Source: Lachnospiraceae bacterium P6A3
GTDB lineage: Bacteria; Bacillota; Clostridia; Lachnospirales; Lachnospiraceae
Assembly: GCA_000702085.1 (NCBI GenBank)
Contig: JNKP01000006.1
Location: 1-64,000 of the forward strand
Direction: 5' to 3'
Length of the DNA stretch: 64,000 nucleotides
The notes beneath the pieces are model-generated. The model worked only from the letters and a program-made list of their open reading frames with translations. It did no database searches and was not told where the DNA came from. Shown in pieces: positions 15,843 to 22,481 of this stretch (its first letter is position 1; every line of letters starts with the position of its first letter). The translations under genes were made by a program, and so were the position numbers.

Positions 15843-17306
15843 ATGGGTAAACAGACAGGTTTTCTTGAATACGAAAGAACAGAGAACGAAGAGATCCCGG
15901 CTAAGGAAAGGATCAAAGGCTATAAAGAATTCCATACCTTTCAGACCGAAGAGACCAGGAGAAAACAGGGTGCCAGATGCATGAACTGCGGAGTTCCTTT
16001 CTGCCAGTCGGCCATGAGCCTTTCGGGAATGGTAGTCGGTTGCCCTCTTCACAATCTGATCCCCGAGTGGAACGATGCAATCTACAAGGGAGAAGATTCG
16101 CATGCACTTGCAAGACTCCTCAAGACAAACAGATTCCCCGAGTTCACCGGAAGAGTATGCCCCGCACTTTGCGAAAAAGCATGTATCTGCGGACAGTATG
16201 ACGATCCCGTTACGGTAAGAGACAATGAGCTTTTCCTCATCGAGTCCGGTTATAAGAATGGCTGGATGAAAGCTCAGCCTCCGGTAAAAGAAAGCGGAAA
16301 GAGCGTTGCTGTTATAGGCAGCGGCCCTTCCGGACTTTCCGCAGCGGATGCTCTTCGTAAAAGAGGACATAAGGTAACCGTATTTGAAAGAGAAGACCGT
16401 ATCGGCGGACTGCTCATGTACGGAATTCCCAATATGAAACTCGACAAGAGTGTCATTTCCAGAAGGCAGCAGCTCATGGAGGAGGAAGGCATAGAGTTTA
16501 AGACCGGTGTTAAGGTCGGTGTCGACATTAAAGCCTCGGAGCTTCGCAAGAAATATGATGCCATAGTCCTTGCATGCGGTGCAAAGAAGGCAAGAGCACT
16601 TAATGCGGAAGGAATCGAAGGAACAGACGGTATATACTTTGCAGTTGATTTCCTGACGGCAGCAACCAAGAATGTACTCGGTATCAAGAAGCTCCCCGCT
16701 CACTTTGATGCAAAGGGAAAGAACGTAATAATAGTAGGCGGCGGAGATACGGGTAATGACTGTATCGGAACCGTTATCAGAATGGGATGCAAATCCGTTA
16801 CCGCTATCGAGATGATGCCCAAGCCTCCCGTAAACAGAGCGGAAAACAATCCCTGGCCCGAATGGCCCAAGACTCTCAGAACCGATTACGGTCACGCGGA
16901 AGCCATCGAGGTATTCGGAGAAGATCCCAGAGTATTTAAGACCACCGTCACCAAAGTCTTTTCCAAGAAGGGACATATATGCGAGGTAGAACTTTCGGAG
17001 GTTTATTTCGACAAGGGAAAACTCTGTACCAAGAAGGGAACCGAGAGAAAGGTTAAGTGCGATCTTCTTCTGGTTGCAGCGGGATTCATAGGAGCAGAAT
17101 CTGAAGTGCCCGAAGATTTCGGACTTGAGATGACCGCAAGAGGCGTGGTCTCCACACCCGAAGGAAAATACTCCACCAATGTTCCCGGCGTTTTCAGCGC
17201 AGGAGATATGAGAAGAGGACAGAGCCTCGTTGTATGGGCACTTTCCGAAGGCAGAGAGTGCGCTGCGGAGGTTGATGAATACCTTATGGGATATCGTAAC
17301 GGCTGA
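15843..17306 (+). CDS. gltD: Glutamate synthase, small subunit
   Basis: A 487-residue FAD/NAD(P)H electron-transfer subunit that reduces GltB. The N-terminal [4Fe-4S] Cys are visible: about residues 46, 49, 54 and 67 (RCMNCGVPFC and GCPLH) and 106, 110, 114 and 116 (RVCPALCEKACIC). The FAD loop is VIGSGPSGLSAADAL, the NADPH loop IIVGGGDTGNDC, and the second FAD motif GVFSAGDMRRGQSLVVWA. The frame is open upstream into gltB, but GGGAGAT just before the ATG at 15843 and homology to MGKxTGFLE-type starts fix the start. It forms an operon with gltB. Confidence 0.96.
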   Translation: MGKQTGFLEYERTENEEIPAKERIKGYKEFHTFQTEETRRKQGARCMNCGVPFCQSAMSLSGMVVGCPLHNLIPEWNDAIYKGEDSHALARLLKTNRFPEFTGRVCPALCEKACICGQYDDPVTVRDNELFLIESGYKNGWMKAQPPVKESGKSVAVIGSGPSGLSAADALRKRGHKVTVFEREDRIGGLLMYGIPNMKLDKSVISRRQQLMEEEGIEFKTGVKVGVDIKASELRKKYDAIVLACGAKKARALNAEGIEGTDGIYFAVDFLTAATKNVLGIKKLPAHFDAKGKNVIIVGGGDTGNDCIGTVIRMGCKSVTAIEMMPKPPVNRAENNPWPEWPKTLRTDYGHAEAIEVFGEDPRVFKTTVTKVFSKKGHICEVELSEVYFDKGKLCTKKGTERKVKCDLLLVAAGFIGAESEVPEDFGLEMTARGVVSTPEGKYSTNVPGVFSAGDMRRGQSLVVWALSEGRECAAEVDEYLMGYRNG

Positions 17307-17325
17307 TGAAAAAGTCTGCGCTTGA

Positions 17326-17389
17326 TTGACAATCTCTGCCATCATATAGAATAATAATTTTCAGTGAGAAAACGGGCGCCCGGGCGCCC
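17326..17389 (+). promoter_or_regulatory. Promoter and GC-rich palindrome upstream of the type I glutamine synthetase
   Basis: TTGACA (17326-17331) lies in the gltD-GSI gap, with TAGAAT (17347-17352, spacer 15) or the overlapping GAATAA (spacer 17) as -10 candidates. Downstream, GGGCGCCCGGGCGCCC at 17374-17389 is a perfect 16-bp palindrome that can fold as GGGCGC-CCGG-GCGCCC. It has no T-tract and no A1/G4 hexaloop, so it is neither a standard terminator nor an ANTAR target. It could be an operator or RNA-stabilising hairpin. Confidence 0.45.
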
Positions 17390-17412
17390 ATGGTAAATAT
17401 CTTGGAGGAGAC

Positions 17413-18630
17413 ATGAATTACACTTATCAGGAAGTGAAACAATTCGTCGAAGAAGAAGATGTCAAATTCATACGTCTTGCTTTTTGCGATGTATTCGGAA
17501 AGCTCAAGAATGTTTCGATTATGCCTATGGAGCTTGACCGTGCATTTTCCGAAGGTATAGCGATCGATGCATGGAGCATAACGGGATTTGACTGTTTCGA
17601 CAGATCGGATCTCTTCCTTCATCCCGATCCGGATACGCTTGCAATCCTTCCCTGGAGACCCGAGCACGGACGCGTTATCAGAATGTACTGTAATATCACA
17701 TGGCCCGACGGAAAGCCTTTCGAATGCGATTCCAGAACCATTCTTCAGGGTGCCATTGATGCTGCGGAAAAGAAGGGATATACCTTCAGATTCGGAACCG
17801 AGCAGGAATTCTATCTGTTCAGAAACGATCTGGAGGGAGAGCCTACGGACATTCCTTATGACAATGCGGGATATATGGATGTGGGTCCCGCAGACAGATG
17901 TGCGAACATCAGAAGAGAGATCTGCATTACTCTCGAGCAGATGGGTATCATGCCCGAAAGCTCACATCATGAAGAGGGTCCCGGACAAAACGAGATTGAT
18001 TTCAGATACTGCGATGCGCTTAAGTCCGCAGATGATGCCATGACTTTCAGAGGCGTCGTGGGAGCCATTGCAAACAGAAACGGTGCCACCGCAGTCTTTT
18101 CACCCAAGCCTTTTAAGGGAAAGCCCGGCAACGGCATGCACATTAATTTCTCCGTAAAAAAGGGAAATGAAGACGCAGATCTGGAGCCTGTTATTGCGGG
18201 TATTCTCGAGCACATTGCCGAGATGACTCTTATCCTTAATCCCACCAGGGAAAGCTATGACAGAATAGGTGCGCTCAAAGCCCCCGGATATATTACCTGG
18301 GCCAAAGAGAACCGCTCTGCCCTTGTAAGAATACCCGCTGCTTTCGGCGAGTATAAGAGAGGAGAACTCAGATCTCCCGATGCTTGTGCAAATCCTTATC
18401 TTGCATTTGCTCTTTTGATTTATGCCGGACTTTCGGGACTTGAAAAAGGTCTTGCCGCTCCCGAGCCCGTTAATACCAATCTTTCAACTGCTCCGGAAGA
18501 TGTTACCAAGAATCTGAAGAAGTTACCTTTGACATTGGAAGATGCCGTATCCGTAACAGGAAAGGGAAGCTTTGTAAAGGAAACGCTTCCCGCAGAGATT
18601 ATTGCATCATATCTTGATCTGAACAGATAA
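17413..18630 (+). CDS. glnA: Type I glutamine synthetase, short form
   Basis: A 405-residue glutamine synthetase, shorter than the usual 440-470. It makes glutamine from glutamate, ammonia and ATP. Core motifs are present: CDVFGKLKNVS at the N-terminus, FGTEQEFYLF (metal ligands), GPGQNEIDFRY, GNGMHINFS (His at the glutamate site), NPTRESYDRIG, ENRSALVRIPA and ELRSPDACANPYLAFA. No adenylylation Tyr motif of the GSI-beta type is seen, so control by adenylylation is unlikely. GGAGGAG precedes the ATG by 4 nt. It lies between gltBD and an ANTAR regulator; a second, type III enzyme is encoded at 22482. Confidence 0.9.
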   Translation: MNYTYQEVKQFVEEEDVKFIRLAFCDVFGKLKNVSIMPMELDRAFSEGIAIDAWSITGFDCFDRSDLFLHPDPDTLAILPWRPEHGRVIRMYCNITWPDGKPFECDSRTILQGAIDAAEKKGYTFRFGTEQEFYLFRNDLEGEPTDIPYDNAGYMDVGPADRCANIRREICITLEQMGIMPESSHHEEGPGQNEIDFRYCDALKSADDAMTFRGVVGAIANRNGATAVFSPKPFKGKPGNGMHINFSVKKGNEDADLEPVIAGILEHIAEMTLILNPTRESYDRIGALKAPGYITWAKENRSALVRIPAAFGEYKRGELRSPDACANPYLAFALLIYAGLSGLEKGLAAPEPVNTNLSTAPEDVTKNLKKLPLTLEDAVSVTGKGSFVKETLPAEIIASYLDLNR

Positions 18631-18649
18631 GCGTAAAGGGTTGCATTAA

Positions 18650-19231
18650 ATGCAGGCTGAAAGAGTATACAGCGTGCTGCTTGTATCCGCAGCGGAAAAA
18701 ATGAATACCAGGCTGACTGCCTTTTTTGCGGGAGGAGGATTTGAACCCGTAACTGTGGTAGACAGTGTTGCAAAGGCGCAGCGAAGGCTTCTTGACCGGG
18801 ATTACGACCTTGTTATTGTTAACTCGCCACTTCCCGATGACTTCGGAAAAAAGCTTTCCGTAGATGTGGTTTCGGAAAGCGGGGGAGTATCGCTTCTCCT
18901 CGTAAAGAGCGATATGTATGACGAAATCTCGTCAAGCATGATACCGAGAGGCGTCATGGTGGCAAAAAGGCCTCTTGACGAATCCATGCTCGATCAGCTG
19001 ATAAATATCATGTGCAGCGTCTGCGAGCGTCTTAAGGGCATCAGAAAGAAGACTATGAGCCTTGAGGATAAGATGGAAGAGATCAGGCTCGTTAACAGAG
19101 CTAAATGGGCACTTATCAAGTCATGTCATATGACCGAAGAGGATGCTCACAGATATATACAGAAGCAGGCTATGGATCTGTGCCTGAGTAAAAAAGAAAC
19201 AGCGGAAAACATTCTTAAGACTTACGGATAA
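18650..19231 (+). CDS. ANTAR-domain antiterminator with a degenerate receiver
   Basis: A 193-residue protein with an N-terminal receiver-like domain (about 5-125) and a C-terminal ANTAR RNA-binding domain (about 136-190; NRAKWALIKSCHMTEEDAHR and QKQAMDLCLSKKETAENIL match the family). ANTAR proteins bind hexaloop hairpins and stop terminators from forming. The receiver is atypical: Asn58 in DLVIVNSPLPDD replaces the phospho-acceptor Asp and the N-terminal acidic pair is lost (LLVSAAEKM), while Lys106 in AKRP remains. Phosphorylation control is therefore unlikely; dimerisation by another signal or partner is an inference. It lies 19 nt after glnA and between two leaders with ANTAR-type hairpins (11167, 22393), its probable targets. 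Confidence 0.88.
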   Translation: MQAERVYSVLLVSAAEKMNTRLTAFFAGGGFEPVTVVDSVAKAQRRLLDRDYDLVIVNSPLPDDFGKKLSVDVVSESGGVSLLLVKSDMYDEISSSMIPRGVMVAKRPLDESMLDQLINIMCSVCERLKGIRKKTMSLEDKMEEIRLVNRAKWALIKSCHMTEEDAHRYIQKQAMDLCLSKKETAENILKTYG

Positions 19232-19237
19232 AGAAAC

Positions 19238-19262
19238 GGGGATGCATGTTGCATCCCCTTAT
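19238..19262 (+). terminator. Terminator after the ANTAR gene
   Basis: GGGGATGCA (19238-19246) and TGCATCCCC (19250-19258) form a perfect 9-bp stem with a TGT loop, then TTATTATTT. It lies between convergent genes and may serve both strands, although the T-tract is interrupted. Confidence 0.7.
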
Positions 19263-19265
19263 TAT

Positions 19266-20093
19266 TTATTCTTCTCCGATCCTTACATTGCCGCTTCCGA
19301 GCCCCATTCCGGAATCTTCAAGCGGGAGTCTGTCCAGTAATTTCTTTATCTGGGAATCCCAGAAATCCCAATCGTGTCCTTTATCTTCTTCATCCCAGGT
19401 TACATCCGCGCCTTTTGATATCAGGAAATCCCTGAAATCAACGTTGGCGTCCATAAGGCCGTCCTGTGTCCCGCAGGAAATATAGAATTTCGGAACGGGA
19501 CGGTTTTCTTTTAACAGATTTTCAAATGCGACCTTGGGGTTCAGATCGGTCTTACCCGCCTTTTCCATATCGCCGAATATTGCTTCGTCGTTCATAAGTA
19601 CTGCATCGTGCTCTTTGCCGTCAAAGAGATGTGCCGCTGCGGAAAAGCCCGCAACGTAGCTGAAAGTATCCGAGTAAACGATACCGTTTCTGAGGGCGCC
19701 GTATCCGCCCATGGAAAGACCGGCAATATAGGTGTCTTCTCTTTTGTCGGATAAAGGAAACATATTTCTCGTAACTTCAACCAGTTCTTTTCCGATAAAG
19801 GTGCTGTAGTTATTCTTGGTCCCGGGATAATCGATGTAAAAAGCGTTGTCGCCGGAGGGCATAACAACCGCAAGATTTTTCTCTTCGGCCCATCTGCGGA
19901 TCCTTGTTCCGTTAACCCAGTCGGAACAGTCTCCCAAAAGTCCGTGGAGAAGGTAGAGTGTTTTGAACTTTTTACTTCGGCCGTTTGCATAATCAAAAGT
20001 TCTGTAGTCAATCTTGTCCGAAGGAAGTATTACATAGAGCGGAACTGTGCGGAATAATGCTTTGGATAAATAACTTACTTGTATAAGAGCCAT
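19266..20093 (-). CDS. Intracellular alpha/beta-hydrolase esterase (esterase D/tributyrin esterase type)
   Basis: A 275-residue alpha/beta hydrolase of the esterase D/acetyl-esterase group. It contains TLYLLHGLLGDCSDW (oxyanion region), the nucleophile elbow GLSMGGYGALR with Ser at about residue 127, and YISCGTQDGLMDAN with the likely catalytic Asp, then GHDWDFWD with the His. There is no signal peptide. Related enzymes remove acetyl or feruloyl groups from sugars or hydrolyse short-chain esters; the substrate is not predictable here. The frame is open further upstream (to 20150), but GGAGGT just before the ATG at 20093 supports this start. Confidence 0.82.
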   Translation of the reverse strand: MALIQVSYLSKALFRTVPLYVILPSDKIDYRTFDYANGRSKKFKTLYLLHGLLGDCSDWVNGTRIRRWAEEKNLAVVMPSGDNAFYIDYPGTKNNYSTFIGKELVEVTRNMFPLSDKREDTYIAGLSMGGYGALRNGIVYSDTFSYVAGFSAAAHLFDGKEHDAVLMNDEAIFGDMEKAGKTDLNPKVAFENLLKENRPVPKFYISCGTQDGLMDANVDFRDFLISKGADVTWDEEDKGHDWDFWDSQIKKLLDRLPLEDSGMGLGSGNVRIGEE

Positions 20094-20183
20094 AGCTGTA
20101 CCTCCGTTTGTTCTTTTCTCCATTATGATGGAAGCCTGCGTATTATTCAAATACCGTCCTCGAAAATATTTTTTAAAAATTTG

Positions 20184-20226
20184 TTGACAGAAGATTAAAA
20201 CAAGATTATATTGAATACAGATTCAA
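20184..20226 (+). promoter_or_regulatory. Promoter with overlapping TetR-type operator
   Basis: TTGACA (20184-20189), 17 bp, TATATT (20207-20212) form a near-consensus promoter. An inverted repeat TTGAAT-ACAG-ATTCAA (20211-20226) starts on the last two bases of the -10 box and covers the expected start site. This is the classic position of a repressor site; the TetR gene at 21760 is in the same operon, suggesting autoregulation. Confidence 0.65.
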
Positions 20227-20268
20227 TGAACGTGAAATCAACAAACAACAAAATGTGAGGATAAAGAC

Positions 20269-21750
20269 ATGGCAAAAGTAATAATCGTAGGCGGCGGAAT
20301 TGCAGGACTTTCAGCCGGAATATATGCACTCAAGGCGGGATATGAGGCTGAGATTTATGAAAAGAACCCCATCGCGGGCGGCGAATGCATGGGATGGAGC
20401 AGAAAGGGTTATCACATTGATAACTGCATCCACTGGCTCACGGGCACCGACCCTAAAACAGGACTTTGGGAAACCTGGAAGACCGTGGGAGCCATTGATG
20501 AAAATACCGAGTATGCGGAGACTTCCAAGTTCTATTCCAGCAGAGCGGAGGGAAGGGAAGTAACTCTTTGGAACGACCTTGACAGAACGGAGAAAGAACT
20601 TATCGAAGAATCTCCCGAAGATGCAGAAGAGATCAAAAAGTTCATACAGCATGTAAGGTACGCCGAAGATTGCGTAATTCCTTCCATCAAGCCTATGGAT
20701 ATGATGGGGATCCGCGATTATATCGAAATGGGTAAGGGAATGGCGAATATGCCCAAGGTCATGAAAGAGTATGGTAAGATCAACTGCTTTGAGCTGGGAA
20801 AGAGATTTAAATCTCCCGTGATAAGAAAGATGATGAGCGATTATCTCCCCGGTGAATATACTGCTTACTCCCTGATCGTTTCATACGCGACCATGACAAG
20901 CGGAAACGGCAAGATTCCCATGATGGGTTCCCTTGCAATGTCACTTAGAATCGCAGAGAGATTCAAAGAGATGGGCGGAGTGCTCCATACCGCATCTCCC
21001 GTCAGCGAAATTGTTATAAAGGGTAAGAAGACGGAAGGCATAAAGCTTGAGGACGGATCATTCGTGCCTGCGGATTACGTCATAAGCGCAGTCGACACCG
21101 GTTTTCTTTTCGGGAAACTGATAGACGGAAAGTACATGCCTAAGGAGCTTGCTAAGGCTTATGAAAAGAGAGAAGCATATCCCGTAACCACCGGCTTCCA
21201 GGTTGCATATGCCATAGATGCGGATTTTTCGGGAGAGGATACGATCTTTTTCGATTGCGAGCCCGTGAAGATCGGAACAAGAACTTTCGGAAGAATATCG
21301 GTTAAGAACTATGCCTATGACAAGAGCTTTGCACCCGAAGGAAAAGCTGTTCTTCAGGCAAATCTCATACAGACCGATGCGGATTATGAATACTGGGCAT
21401 CGCTGACCAAAGAGGAATACGCAGTAAAGAAGGCGGAACTGTCAGAGCAGATCACTCAGAGGATTGTAAAAGAATTCCCTGAGCTTGAAGGAAAGATTGA
21501 ACTGCTTGATTCATGGTCTCCTTTGACTTATAACAGATATTGTAATGCTTATCACGGATCCTACATGGGCTTTGTTACCACGGTAGGTAATAAGCAGATG
21601 AGATTCAAAGGTACGGTAAAGGGTGTGGATAATCTCTACATTGCAGGCCAGTGGGTCATGAGCCCCGGCGGATTACCGATAGCTCTCGTTTCCGGAAAAT
21701 TCGCGGTTCAGAGGATACTTAAAAAAGCCGGAAAATCCATCCTTATCTGA
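20269..21750 (+). CDS. FAD-dependent oxidoreductase of the phytoene desaturase/CrtI-like family
   Basis: A 493-residue flavoprotein. It starts with the dinucleotide-binding fold VIIVGGGIAGLSAGIYALKAG followed by the acidic YEKN and AGGECMGWSRKGYHIDN, typical of CrtI-like/NAD(P)-binding Rossmann oxidoreductases. Near the end, NLYIAGQWVMSPGGLPIALVSG is the second FAD motif. Members oxidise, desaturate or isomerise carotenoids, fatty acids and related lipids; no carotenoid genes are nearby, so the substrate is unknown. It is cotranscribed with the TetR gene 9 nt downstream. GTGAGGATAAAGAC provides the ribosome site. Confidence 0.8.
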   Translation: MAKVIIVGGGIAGLSAGIYALKAGYEAEIYEKNPIAGGECMGWSRKGYHIDNCIHWLTGTDPKTGLWETWKTVGAIDENTEYAETSKFYSSRAEGREVTLWNDLDRTEKELIEESPEDAEEIKKFIQHVRYAEDCVIPSIKPMDMMGIRDYIEMGKGMANMPKVMKEYGKINCFELGKRFKSPVIRKMMSDYLPGEYTAYSLIVSYATMTSGNGKIPMMGSLAMSLRIAERFKEMGGVLHTASPVSEIVIKGKKTEGIKLEDGSFVPADYVISAVDTGFLFGKLIDGKYMPKELAKAYEKREAYPVTTGFQVAYAIDADFSGEDTIFFDCEPVKIGTRTFGRISVKNYAYDKSFAPEGKAVLQANLIQTDADYEYWASLTKEEYAVKKAELSEQITQRIVKEFPELEGKIELLDSWSPLTYNRYCNAYHGSYMGFVTTVGNKQMRFKGTVKGVDNLYIAGQWVMSPGGLPIALVSGKFAVQRILKKAGKSILI

Positions 21751-21759
21751 GGACAGTAT

Positions 21760-22326
21760 ATGACCAGAAAAGAACAGAAGGAAGAAAGAAGAAAAGCGAT
21801 ACTGATGACGGCTCTTGCCCTTTTTGTGGAAAGAGGCTATTACGACACCAAAATTGCCGATATAGCGGCAGCGGTGCCCATGAGTACGGGGCTTTTGTTT
21901 CACTATTTTGCATCGAAGGAAGAACTGCTTCTGGAGCTTGTCAAAATGGGTTTGCAGGGACCCGGCTCCGTCGGGGATTCGGGGGATGTTCCGCCGGATT
22001 TATATCTGACTATGTTTCTCGGAAAAGTTTTTTCTTTTGCCGAGGAACAGCCCTGGGTGTTTAACATGTTTGTTTTCATGGCGCAGGTCAGAAGAGTGGG
22101 AATGCCCGAAGAAGCAAGGCGTCTTGCACAGTCGGTGGATGCGGTTGCGCCTACGGTAAAACTGATCAAAAAAGGTCAGAAGGACGGAATATTCCGCAAA
22201 GGAGATGCGGACACCATGGCCAGATGCTTTTGGGCTTCTCTGCAGGGAATCATGGAAGAAATGTCTGCCGATAAGAACATGAAAGCGCCCGACCCCGGGT
22301 GGATTGTATCCATGCTTAAGGCGTAA
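21760..22326 (+). CDS. TetR-family transcriptional regulator
   Basis: A 188-residue TetR repressor. The N-terminal HTH is clear: RRKAILMTALALFVERGYYD, then TKIADIAAAVPMSTGLLFHY and FASKEELLLELV. The C-terminal ligand domain is diverged, as usual. It lies 9 nt after the FAD oxidoreductase and probably represses that operon through the TTGAAT-N4-ATTCAA dyad at 20211-20226. The effector may be the substrate of the oxidoreductase, perhaps a hydrophobic compound; this is inference. Confidence 0.88.
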   Translation: MTRKEQKEERRKAILMTALALFVERGYYDTKIADIAAAVPMSTGLLFHYFASKEELLLELVKMGLQGPGSVGDSGDVPPDLYLTMFLGKVFSFAEEQPWVFNMFVFMAQVRRVGMPEEARRLAQSVDAVAPTVKLIKKGQKDGIFRKGDADTMARCFWASLQGIMEEMSADKNMKAPDPGWIVSMLKA

Positions 22327-22356
22327 AATTTTTTTGAAAAAACACACTTTAATTTC

Positions 22357-22385
22357 TTGACAACTTAAATTTACAGTAGTAATTT
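22357..22385 (+). promoter_or_regulatory. glnN promoter
   Basis: TTGACA (22357-22362), a 17-bp spacer and TAATTT (22380-22385). The expected start, about 22392, coincides with the base of the ANTAR-type hairpin, as in the gltB leader. Confidence 0.65.
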
Positions 22386-22392
22386 ATCACTT

Positions 22393-22414
22393 GAAAAGGC
22401 AAAGGCGTCTTTTC
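22393..22414 (+). promoter_or_regulatory. ANTAR-type hexaloop hairpin in the glnN leader
   Basis: GAAAAGGC (22393-22400) and GTCTTTTC (22407-22414) form an 8-bp stem with one G-U pair around the hexaloop AAAGGC (22401-22406), identical to the gltB loop and with A1 and G4 in place. The loop and 3' arm are reused in the downstream terminator. It starts 7 nt after the -10 box. Confidence 0.75.
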
Positions 22415-22450
22415 TGTAACAGTACAGAAAAGGCACCTTTGTCTTTTTCT
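22401..22450 (+). terminator. Regulated intrinsic terminator in the glnN leader
   Basis: AAAGGCGTCTTTTCTGT (22401-22417) pairs with ACAGAAAAGGCACCTTT (22424-22440), with one mismatch and one wobble, then GTCTTTTTCTGTTT. Formation excludes the ANTAR hairpin. It ends about 30 nt before glnN and should gate the whole downstream operon. Confidence 0.85.
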
Positions 22451-22481
22451 GTTTCCAAAAAAACTTAGGAGGAACAATACT

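Noticed and set aside
15810-17345. A 511-codon open frame on the minus strand opposite gltD
   Set aside because: It mirrors gltD almost exactly, has no recognisable domain or ribosome site, and gltD has complete motifs. It is a codon-bias shadow.
17374-17389. The glnA-leader palindrome as a third ANTAR target
   Set aside because: It has a CCGG loop, no hexaloop with A1 and G4, and no overlapping terminator.
22357-22481. A glutamine riboswitch (glnA motif) before glnN
   Set aside because: I could not find the conserved junction of that riboswitch; the hexaloop hairpin overlapping a terminator fits an ANTAR target better.
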